Source of the DNA: Nepenthes gracilis
Lineage: Eukaryota; Streptophyta; Magnoliopsida; Caryophyllales; Nepenthaceae
NCBI GenBank assembly: GCA_033239525.1
Contig: BSYO01000020.1
Span: forward strand, 11,038,308 to 11,102,307
Direction: 5' to 3'
Length of the DNA stretch: 64,000 nt
Shown in pieces: positions 34,430-43,905 of this stretch. The notes below the pieces were generated by a model that did no database searches, had not been told where the DNA came from, and saw only the letters and a program-made list of their open reading frames with translations. Every line of letters begins with the position of its first letter. Positions within the stretch are counted from its first letter, which is position 1. Position numbers and translations under genes: made by a program.

Positions 34430-35300
34430 GCTTTAAAAAAAATTAGGGAGTTGCATGATGGGGGTCGTTGTCATCCTCTCTTTTATAATTTTAAAAACTT
34501 TGGCAACATCAAAAGACCAAGTAAATTTATCCTTCTTCAAGCACTTAGTAAGAGGAGTCATGATTGTACCAAATCCCTTAATGAATTGGCGATAAAAAGT
34601 GGCTAAATCGTAAAAATTACGAACTTCATAGACAAATTTGGTTCCAGCCAATTTATGATTACTTGGACCTTTGTAGGGTTAGCAGAAACACCATCAAAAG
34701 AGATAATAAAGCCCAATAAAGTTATTTTATCTGAAAAGAGTGAACACTTCCTAAGATTAGCAAACAAGTTTTCTCTTCTAAGAGTGACGCAAATCTGTAT
34801 GAGATGATCCAAATATTGTTCCTTATTCTTACTATAAATGAGGATATCATCAAAATAAACTACTAGAAATTAACCCATGAAAGGCCATAAAACTTGGGTC
34901 ATGACTCTTATAAAAGTATTTGGTGTATTAGATAATCCAAAAGTTACGACTAACCAATCATAAAAGTCATCCTTCATCTTAAAAGTTGTCTTTCACTCAT
35001 CCCCTGAATAAATTCTAATTTGGTAATAACCACTCTTTAAATCTATTTTGATAAATATTGTGACATCAGCCATCATATCTAACATATCATCAAGTCTAGG
35101 GATAAAAAAAATGATATTTCACAGTAATTTTATTGATTGCTCTACTAGCCACACACGGCCGCCATGATCCATCCTTATTATGTATTAAGAGAATGGGTAC
35201 CGCACATGAACTCATGCTTTCTTGAATAAATCATTTGCAAAGGAGTTCCTCAACTTATTATTGGAGTTCAACATACTCAATAGGATTCATCCTATAATGA
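34430..35300 (-). pseudogene. Gyp-1 reverse transcriptase remnant
   Basis: The minus strand gives [46 protein letters not shown] and the catalytic VVYFDDILIYSKNKEQYLDH (about 34810-34870), then LRKCSLFSDKITLLGFIIS and the thumb block FYRQFIKGFGTIMTPLTKCL. YFDD is kept but the frame is broken by stops. Confidence 0.85.
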
Positions 35301-35867
35301 TGGAGATTTGGGAGAGATGCATCCAGAATAAATCAATAGCATGTTGAATATCGCGTAAATATGATAAGTGATTGGGGAAGTCCTCGGGGAAGATATCTTA
35401 AAAGTTTTAGAAAAATTAACAGGCCTCATTAGGAATCAGTATGGAAGAGTTCCGGATGATTTCAAGAACAATAATGGCAAACACAACAGACTCACTAATA
35501 TCTGTCAGTTCAAATACTGTGGGACTAATAATAAGTAATCATTTCATCATTACCGCAACCCTTCCTTTATTGGGAGTCATTGGTTTTGGGGATAAAGGAT
35601 AGAGGTGAATCTTTTTTCCCTTATGAATAAAAGAGTAGAAATTAGAACGATATAGAATGATCACATTTAAGTCATATAGCTAAGGGCACCTGAGAATAAC
35701 ATGGCCCACATCCATTGGTATAACGTCATATCAAATATGATTTTTATATTCTAAAAACTAAATGGTTATGAGACAATGTTCTTTGATGGTTTTATAAGAA
35801 GTGTCAATCCACGAAACATTATATGGATTAGGTAAGGAGACAGCTTTCAATTCTAAACGAGAAATAG

Positions 35868-35936
35868 TATTAGTTGAGACTACATTGATACAACTATTGT
35901 TATCCATGATAATCTTACAAGCCTTCTCATTCACTT
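35868..35936 (-). pseudogene. Gyp-1 aspartic protease remnant
   Basis: The minus strand reads ACKIIMDNNSCINVVS, a decayed form of the I-I-D-G-G-S-C-T-N type of gypsy protease site, with both Gly changed to Asn. It is followed by LKAVSLPNPYNVSWID. Confidence 0.65.
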
Positions 35937-36189
35937 TTATATAAGTGTGAAAGATGGCATGACAACACTAGTCATCAGTCGCTTGGGATTACGTTAAGGT
36001 GTATCGTACAATACTAAAAAATGGCGTATTAGGGAGGATAAACAGGAGGTTAGTTAGAGGAATTAGTCATGATGTAACCCATAAATATATCACATTCATT
36101 ATCATTTAAATCATCAAACTCCTCTAACTTGGGCTTATATACTTGTTCTTCAAAAGGTTCCTTATTTATTCTATCATGTCCGTTAATAA

Positions 36190-37643
36190 ATAAGATTTTA
36201 CTTGGACATTTGGAAGAAATATGTCCAAAATCTGTACAATTAAAGTACTGTTACTGATAAATTCTTCTCAAATTTTTAACACCCTATCCGCAGGCTTCCC
36301 TTACACGGGGATTTGGGGATGGAGGGGGTCCTAGGATAGACTCAGAGTTAGGAGTAGGAGTATGTGACGTGGATTGACGATATGGTATTTTGGTAACTAA
36401 CTCGAATTCTTAAACCAAATTATACGCATAGTCTAGAGTAGTGACTTCACAGAGGACAAGTTCTTTCCTGATGTCCTCATGTAGTCCTTATTAGAACCTA
36501 CTTAGTGTCTAGGCCTTGTCCTCAATGATGTGATATCTCATCCGAAAATTATCAAATTGAATCACATACTCAATTATAAATCAATTACCGAATCAAAGGG
36601 CATTCCATTGGTTTAGCAAACTGCCACCGTATAAGTAGGGTAAGTATTTATCTTGAATGCATTGTTTTATTCTGGCCTAACTCTTAACAGGAGCTTCCTA
36701 CCCCCTAACAAGAAGGCCCTCAACACATTCCTAAAATAATTGAATATTTTCAGTCAACTTAAGACTAGTAAATTGAATTGTCCTATCTTCTAACACGCCA
36801 TATGATTTTAAAAAATAATCAATATTTTAAACCCATTAAGTAAAAACTCGAGAGTCCAAACAGCCATCAAAAGTAAGGGTATCTAATTTGATATTTTTAA
36901 AAAGGTGGTCATTCGGCTCCCACTCTTGTTCAAAGTGTCGGGGCCAATAATCGCTTCTATGAGGGGCTCGATAATCTTATCTTTGTCGGTGAGTCTTATT
37001 ATGAAACATGTCAGAGTTGTCAATATCTAATAAACGAAGCCCTATTTCTGAAGTGGTAACTCAATTTACAATATTTAAAATTATCTGACAAGTAGTGGTC
37101 AAATCAATTTGAATAACAATTATGTAGTTTTATAATTGTTATTGATTGGAAGGTAATTAGACTAACTATTGATTTAGAATTTCAAATTGGCTAGAATTCA
37201 TGATTAGGCCAAAGGTATGATGATAAATAATGCGATCACTTCGTAAATGCATGCAACCCTAATAAGACTAACGTGATTGAGATCAACAAATAATTAATGC
37301 AATCCATTTTTTGTAAAATTTGGTATGGTTCATATCATGCAAATAAGTATTACTAATTTATTAAAATAATAAAGTAAAAATTAATTACAGTATAATTGAA
37401 TCCACTATGAAAGTAGTTATGGGATGTAAAATAAAGGAAGATTTTTTTATATTTTTTTATTATCAGTAATAAAATGGTATACGCAGATAAAACTAAATAC
37501 TATTAAAAAAAAAGTAAAAATATATTACCTAAAATAAAATAAAACGAACACACCAAAAAATGATTTAACCAACTTGTATGAGACTACCATATGATGAAAA
37601 TCTTCTACTGTTTGAATTTTGTCTACTATTTTTATTTTATTTT
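36190..37643 (-). pseudogene. Gyp-1 gag region with zinc knuckle
   Basis: CFNCTDFGHISSKCP on the minus strand (about 36200-36250) is a CX2CX4HX4C knuckle. The rest up to 37643 is decayed gag and leader without a usable frame; it becomes AT-rich beyond 37080. Confidence 0.6.
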
Positions 37644-38988
37644 TGATGCGTACCTGGATCCGACTTCGAACAGATTCGGATTCTTTTGAATGGTTTGAAC
37701 CGGCTCCGTTCACCGAGTACGAATCCTGCACACCACTAAAACGAACAAGAAGTCAGCGTTAACGGCGGGATGTAATCCCACTAAAAATACTCCGACGCTC
37801 AACTCAGTAAACCAACCTTCAATGGAAGGAACTGAAAATGAGAGAAAGCAATGGGCGAAGGGAATGGAGTGTCTTGTTCCAGATGTTAGAAAGGCGCAAG
37901 TCCTCTCTCGTATCTGGATGGTGGGAAGGCAGAGAACGTGTGTAAAGACCCGTTCGTTGCCTTAGAGTTTGATTGTGTTTGAGAGTTTGGCTGCCGGGAA
38001 CCAGAGCTTGTTTCTCAGAGCACTTAGGGTTTTCTGTCTCAGTCTAAACTTGAAAGAGAGAGAGAGTCTGTCAGTCTGTTTGAAAGCGTCAATGAAAGTA
38101 TCCAAGAAAGCGTGTCCTGGATGGTGAATCCAGGGCCTCTTTTATGGTCAAGATGGCGATCTTCCTCCTTTGGAAGGAATAATCGTCACTGTGATCTGCT
38201 GCTGGCCCCTTCCTTCTGGAGGTTGATGCTTGTTGCCCAATTTTGGAGGATTGTTTCCTTCTGAGGTGGTCAACCACCTTCCAAGTTGGCTTCTTTCCTT
38301 CCCAGCATGTTACCGTTGAGGTTCCTTGGCTGGCAAGGAATTGGGAGGATCTGGCGCCTTCCTTATTTGAAGGGCGCCAATCTTGCAGATATTCCTTTTG
38401 AGGTCGTGGAATATCCTTGGAAGATCGTGGCCGGCCTTGTTATGACTGAGGGACCTAAATGGGTCAGGCCCGTTATTGTTGGAAGGCTTTTTGGGGCCCA
38501 ATGTGCAGAGCGCGGACAATCAACGCCAGGTTGGCCCGTCTCACGTGCGTGTTGGCCGCCCTTATGAGAGGCGTCCGTCATTGGCCTCCATTTGGGCTAT
38601 AGGCCTGAGTGAGTCAGGCCCATTACTGTAGAAGGGCCTCGTTTGGGCCCAGCATGTAGGGAGCAGACGGTCAACGTCTGAGTTGACCGTCAGCTTATTG
38701 GCCGCCTTCGTGGAAAACGATGGGAGAGCGGCGGGCGATCAACTGATGGGCTGTGGGCCAGGATGGAATAGGCCCATCACTGTTGCAAAGCCTCTAAAGG
38801 CCCAACAAACTGGTCAACGCCAAGTTGACCGTTTGTGAGCAAGTTGGCCGCCTGGACGGTCAACGACAACGTTGACCGTCTTTGGGCCTTCCAGTTCCTG
38901 GGCCCATCTTCTTACTGGGCCGTTAGTAACGTTGACTGGGCTTCTGTTGACCTTTCCTTAGGCCAGCCCATTATTGGTGTACCCATCA
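37644..38988 (-). repeat. Tat-C 3' LTR (1345 bp)
   Basis: Ends TGATGCGTACC and ACCCATCA form the inverted pair TGATG/CATCA. The sense-strand TATA-like CCATAAAAGAGGC is at about 38129-38141. The inner third has several TTGACC/GGTCAA words (near 38667-38693, 38814-38838, 38860-38880, 38930-38955). Confidence 0.82.
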
Positions 38989-39008
38989 CTAGCCCCCCAT
39001 GCTGGTGG
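38989..39008 (-). other. Tat-C polypurine tract
   Basis: The minus strand reads CATGGGGGGCTAG before the LTR TGATGGG, matching the other two Tat elements. Confidence 0.75.
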
Positions 39009-39105
39009 TCAGATTTCTGGCCTCCAGTGTGTTCATGATGGGATGTTTTTCCTTGCCTTGAGATTCCTGTGGGAACTTATAAAAGAGTGAAGGAGGGCTT
39101 GACCG

Positions 39106-39318
39106 GAATTATTGACCGTTTTGGCCAATTCCAGAGTACCAGAATTGTTGACCGTCCTGGTCAATTCCGGAGTTCCAGAATTGTTGACCGTCCTGGTCGA
39201 TTCCGGAGTTCCAGAATTGTTGACCGTCCTGGTCAATTTCGGAGTTTCAGAATTGTTGACCGTCCTGGTGAATTCCGGAGTTCCAGAATTGTTGACCGTC
39301 CTTGGCCAATTCTGGAAA
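39106..39318. repeat. 36-bp tandem array with TTGACC boxes upstream of the Tat-C antisense gene
   Basis: Six copies of a 36-bp unit. TTGTTGACCGT (TTATTGACCGT in the first copy) starts at 39109, 39145, 39181, 39217, 39253 and 39289. Each unit contains TTGACC, the W-box core bound by plant WRKY factors, followed by a TCAATTCCGGAGT-like half. A TATA-like TTATAAAAG is at 39077-39085, just left of the array. Frames here are repeat artefacts. Confidence 0.9.
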
Positions 39319-39526
39319 CGATTTCTGCCAGCTTTTGGCCGGTCTGTAAGGTAGAAAGCGACACGTGTCCTCTTTTGGTTGGGAGGAGATCCGGGTCATT
39401 AATACGCCAGAGATCCATCCTTTGGCAGGGTCGGGTGAAGTGGTGACACGTGGCAATCCTGACAGTGCCATTAATGAGGGGTTTCGTGCGGGAGTCCCGT
39501 CCTTTGGCTGGGTCGAATGAGGAGGT

Positions 39527-39580
39527 GACGCGTGGCAGGTACGCCGTCCTTTGCATGCTTGGTGCTTAAGTTTTCCTTCC
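39527..39580 (+). promoter_or_regulatory. Candidate promoter of the Tat-C antisense gene
   Basis: GACGCGTGG at 39527-39535 is exactly 143 bp before the ATG at 39670, and GTACGCC follows, as in Tat-A. The TATA position holds the weak CTTAAGTTTTCC. The box itself falls at the start of a frame that begins at 39532, one reason to prefer the later ATG. Confidence 0.45.
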
Positions 39581-39669
39581 GTTTTTTGAAATCGGTTACG
39601 CCTCCTTCGTCTTCCTCATTCCCATTTCTCAGACAACCCTTCGAAGACACCCTAAAATTTTTTCCGATT

Positions 39670-41563
39670 ATGGCTTCCGTAGCGGATTTCTCATCTGATT
39701 TGAGGGAAAATTATATTAAGGCCATGTGCGTCGAATTCAACATCCCGAAAGAGATGGCCTGGAGGGTTCCGGGCGTGGATGATAGAGCCTCTTTCCCACC
39801 AGAAGGCTATTTCACCGTTTACGAGGCTCACTTGAGGAGCGGCCTTCGCCTGCCGATGCCGGAGGAACTTGAGTCGATCATAGCGGCCCTGCAAGTTCTC
39901 ATTGCTCAGCTTCATGCCAATGCATTGAGGTATATCTGTACCCTGTGCATTTTTTCCCGGAAGATTGGCCATAAGTTCAGGATGTCCGGCCTTAAGGTCA
40001 TTTTTAAGGTAACCCAGGGGGTGGAGTGGATCTCACTCAGCCCCCGTACGGGGATGAAAATAAATAAGGCCATCCACGACTCCCTGAAGAATTGGAAAAA
40101 CCGGTTTTTCTTTGTAAAGGTGGGAGACAAGTGGCCTATCGCGCGGGACTGGGGTAAGGTCCCGGACGTACATCTGAGTACGCCGTCTGCGGCGGAGAGC
40201 GCTGCCTACGCCTGGCTGACCAAGGCCATACGGCAAAACCCCGATGAGTTCAGGAGGAATTTTTTGGTTTCTGCTGAGGAAACCAGAAAGGTTGAATGGG
40301 GACCGCTGTCCCCGGACCAGAAGCCGCACCCTCCGATTATAAAGTTGTGGCCTAATGTCTCAAAGGAGTTGCTCATCCACCCAATGTCTTCGGAGGAGGC
40401 TGCTGAGAGGGCGATTGCCACGCCCTCATCTTCTTCTTCACATATTGACCTTGTGGCTGCCGGGATTTGCGGTGGTCCCGGTAGTACTTCTGGAGCGGAG
40501 AAGTCCGTTGAGGGCAGGCCGGCAGATGCCGGATGAGTCATTCTGGCACAGCGCCTGCGGCGAAGCTGACTCCAGGCGCTGCCTGGATGGGATCCGCAGA
40601 GGAGCCAGCTCGCGACGTGCTCGAGGGTTCACGCGTTTATATTATAGAGCCGTCGTCACGAGTCGATTCACCCACTGCTGCCCCAAAGGCAGCCAGGAGG
40701 AGGAAACCTGCCGCAGCTGCTCCAGAGGCTGCAAAAGAGGAGCCTGCCGCAGCCGCTCCAGAGGCTGCTAGGGAGGAGCCTGCCGCAGCCATTCCAGAGG
40801 CTGCTAGGGAGGAGCCTGCCGCTGCCGTTGAGGATGACGAGCTCTTAGAGAGAATTCTGAAGGAGGCAGCGGTGTATTCGGCGCAAGAGGGCGCTCCTAG
40901 CTCAACACCTCCGGTTCCACCACCAGCTGGGCCAGGCCAAGAGTCTAGGCCTGGGAGGCCTCATAGGAAGACTTATGAGGTACGACCTCTGCAACGGTTT
41001 TCTTGCAATTCTTTCTTCCTTATGTTTACAGACTCACGTTTCGTTTTGGTCCTGTGCAGCCAAGAAGCTTGGCCTCAGCTGTCTCTCGGGAAATGGAGCA
41101 GCATGAACGTATCATTGCAGACCGGGAGGCTGAGATAGCCTGGCTAGACGCCAAGCTGGCCGCCTCAGGAGGAGGGCTCCGTGCGCAAACAGCCGCTCTT
41201 GAGGCTGTTATGGCGGGAGTGGAAACTGAGAACGCTGAGCTGAAGGCGGAGGTTGCAGAGCTGAAAGCGGAGGTTGCTCGCCTAAAGGACGAGGATGATC
41301 GAATGAAAACGAGCATCAAACGCGTTGCAGATCGAGCCGCCGCCGCAGAGAGCGAGCTGGCTACTCGGATGACCCTCCATGAGGTCTTCGGCGCACTACA
41401 CGCCCGGCTGTTAGACGGGCTCAACATTGGACGCCACGTCGCGCGGTTGGTCGTTTCTGGCTTCCCAGTGGAGTTTATTAATCAAAGAAACCGCGCGGCG
41501 CTACGTAAGGAAGACCTGCAGAGAGAGCCTCGTGAAAATCAGGATGGTCCGCCAGCCTTGTAG
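39670..41563 (+). pseudogene. Tat-C antisense gene: 'Putative gypsy type transposon' domain plus repeat linker and coiled coil
   Basis: Start MASVADFSSDLRENYIKAM at 39670. The domain has FPPEGYFTVYEAHLRSGLR, LHANALRYICTLCIFS and LKNWKNRFFFVKVGDKWP. The frame ends at 40536 in an ATGA overlap with the next frame (40533), a one-base shift in the linker. The linker has four 12-residue repeats, EEPAAAAPEAAR-like (about 40708-40825, 36-bp period). An 80-bp intron fits at 40980-41059 (GAG|GTACGA to TGTGCAG|CCA), phase 0. The last exon is a coiled coil with NAELKAEVAELKAEVARLKD and ends in DGLNIGRHVARLVVSGFP; stop at 41563. A GTAATAAAATGG polyadenylation-like word is at about 41620. Apart from the linker shift, no stop is seen, so it is the best kept of the three. 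Confidence 0.78.
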
Positions 41564-42095
41564 CTTTTTGTACTCCCTTTTTTTTCATATAGTATGTAAA
41601 CTGTAACATACTTTTGTGAGTAATAAAATGGAAGTCCTTTCCAGTTCGGTGTCCATCGCATTTTATTGATTTGTGTTTGTTTATTTTATTGCATCGGGCG
41701 GCCAACCTGGTTGGCCGGCGGCCGTTACTTGGTTGCCTAAGGAGCTGAGCCCCCAGGCTTAGCAGGTGGTTGCATTAACCAACTTTGCGGTACTGCCCAA
41801 GCGACAACTTAGGCAGTTAGTGTTAGAGAAGGAACGCTTCTCGTTTATTGCTTAGTCACGCCATCCCTTTACAAAGGAGGTTGGTGCGTGGGGTAGCCAA
41901 CTTGGTTGGCTGTCTGCTTAAGGAGTAGATCCTTAAGCTGAGCAGGCAGTTGTAAGAACCAGCCTGGTGGCACCGTTCAAGTGAAGACTTGGGCTGCCAA
42001 TGTTGGAGAAGAAATGCTTTTCCCTTCGACCATCGTTGACTGACGTTGCTGCTCCCCGAAAGGAGGTCGTCGCGTGTGCCATTCTTGCCCCCTAA
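41564..42095. other. Tat-C convergent spacer, left part
   Basis: Non-coding. It contains poly(A)-like words at 41615-41665 and two related passages with AGCAGG(T/C)(G/A)GTTG (about 41760 and 41942), probably an old duplication. No convincing gene on either strand. Confidence 0.5.
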
Positions 42096-42099
42096 GGTT

Positions 42100-42392
42100 T
42101 TTAGACCGCTATGGGCCACTTGGATGACCAAGGTTTAGTATGACCGCTATTGGGTCGCTCGGATGACCGAGGTTTCAGGCTGCTTATGGGCCACCTATAT
42201 AACTAGGGTTTAAGACCGCTTATGGGCCACTTGGATGACCAAGGTTTAAGACCGCTCATGGGCCACCTGGATGACCAGGGTTTCAGACTGCTCATGGGCC
42301 ACCTAGATGACTAGGGTTTAAGACCGCTCATAGGCTACCTGGATGACCAGGGTTTCAGACCACTTTTTGGGCCACCTAGATGACTAGGGTTT
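42100..42392. repeat. 36-bp tandem array at the Tat-C gene/pol convergence
   Basis: Eight units, starting near 42102, 42139, 42178, 42213, 42249, 42285, 42321 and 42357, each like AGACCGCTCATGGGCCACC then TGGATGACCAGGGTTT. The position matches the 57-bp array of Tat-A. The sequence is unrelated to the 36-bp array at 39106-39318. Confidence 0.9.
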
Positions 42393-42570
42393 AACGAGAG
42401 GGTGAAGACCCTCCCGACGTAGGGGAAGTCTAGGTCGGGTGGATACCTGCAAGGCAAACGCAGTTCATAGGTCCTAGGATTCTATATACTAAGTAAACTC
42501 CCATTTTTTCAAAGTGAAAACAAGCACACGAATGAATGCACAGGATCGAGTAAGTGCGTACCTGGGTTCC

Positions 42571-43905
42571 CTATTGGAAGTAGCGCTTCAGGTGGGTTGC
42601 GTTCCACGTTCGTGGGGCCAACTTTCCGTCCTGATTCCGGAGCTTGTACGCTCCGTTACGTAGGACGGCGGAGACGAGGAAAGGTCCCTCCCAGTTGGGA
42701 GAGAGCTTGTTTCGGCCGGCCAACTTGCCTGTGGCCTCGATGCCACGTAGGACTAAGTCCCCAACGTCGAATTGCAGAGCTTTTACCTTTTTATTGTAGT
42801 ATCGGGCAACTCGGTGTTGGTATGCTGCTGTCCGTATTCTGGCGGCGTCGCGGGCTTCCTCTAGCAAGTCCAAATGCTCCCTGATTTTCTGGGAGTTGGT
42901 CTGTGGGTCGAAGGACACCACCCTGAGACTTGGCAGCCCGATTTCAACAGGAATTACCGCTTCAGTCCCGTAACATAGGCTGAAAGGCGTCTCTCGGGTT
43001 GGTTCCTTTGGGGTTGTACGATAAGACCAGAGGACGGATGGGAGCTCGTCGGCCAGAGCCCCAAATGTCCTCCAACTTAGTCTTTAAACCGTGGAGTAGC
43101 GTGCACGTTTGTGACCTCCACCGCCCGTTGGCCCGGGGTATGCTACTGAAGTGTGGACCACTTGATTCCAAGGTCAGGTGCGGTGCTTGGTGAAGCGTTT
43201 CCCGAAATCGGGTCCGTTATCGGTTACCACGACCTCAGGGACGCCAAATCTGCAGACAATGCTCTGGCGAAGGAACTCTAGAACATTATGTTCTGTGATC
43301 TTTGCTAGCGGGGCAGCCTCGACCCACTTAGTGAAGTAGTCGATGCCCACTATGATGAATTTTCTTTGTCCCGTGGCAATGGGAAATGGGCCGAGAATGT
43401 CAAGCCCCCATTGCGTGAAGGGCCACGGGGCCTGAAGGGACTTTAAGCCAGCGGACGGCTGGTGATAGAGGTTGCCATGAAGCTGGCAACTCTCACATTT
43501 CTTAACAAACTCTAGCGCATCCTTTTTCATTGAGGGCCAATAGTAGCCCTGCCGCATAATTTTGAAGGCTAGGTTCTTCCCGCCTACGTGTGATCCACAG
43601 ATCCCGAGATGAACTTCGCCCAGCGCGTAGTCTGCCTCCTCGGGAGATAGACAGCGGAGATACGGAGTTGAGTATCCGCGGCGATACAGCCGCCTATTAA
43701 CTACCGTGCACCAACCAGCTGTCTTTTTAATCTGCTTGGCCTTTTCAGTGTCCTCCGGGAGTGATCCATCGGCCAAGTATCTAAGGTAAGGAGTCATCCA
43801 GTTTTTCGTCTTGGAAATCTGCATGGCCTCCTGTTTCTCTATGCTAGGAGCGTTCAAGACCTCCCGCATGTCCCTCGAATCTCGTTTCGGGTTCTCGCAG
43901 CCCAT
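42571..43905 (-). pseudogene. Tat-C integrase
   Basis: 43174-43905 holds the finger (EVHLGICGSHVGG, KCESCQLHG) and core Asp residues in WGLDILGPFP and VVTDNGPDF. The part with the catalytic Glu (about 42930-43170) is frameshifted. 42571-42921 is the C-terminal part with HRVARYYNKKVKALQFDVGD, KLSPNWEGPF and HLKRYFQ at the end. It matches Tat-B integrase throughout. Confidence 0.9.

Larger units (their letters stand above)
31900..37643 (-). mobile_element. Gyp-1: decayed Ty3/gypsy element, interrupted by Tat-C
   Basis: From right to left on the minus strand: gag zinc knuckle (about 36190-36260), protease (35868-35936), RT (34430-35300), integrase (33096-33425), polypurine-like tract, 3' LTR (to 32374). 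RT precedes integrase, so it is Ty3/gypsy; the integrase and RT style suggest a chromovirus, but the clade is uncertain. Its 5' side is displaced by the Tat-C insertion at 37644, and a remnant of its 5' LTR reappears at 49357-49671. Frames are full of stops. Confidence 0.75.

Noticed and set aside
39106..42392. Regular 36-bp direct repeats resembling a CRISPR array
   Set aside because: Units are directly adjacent with no unique spacers and lie inside a plant retrotransposon; they are simple tandem repeats.
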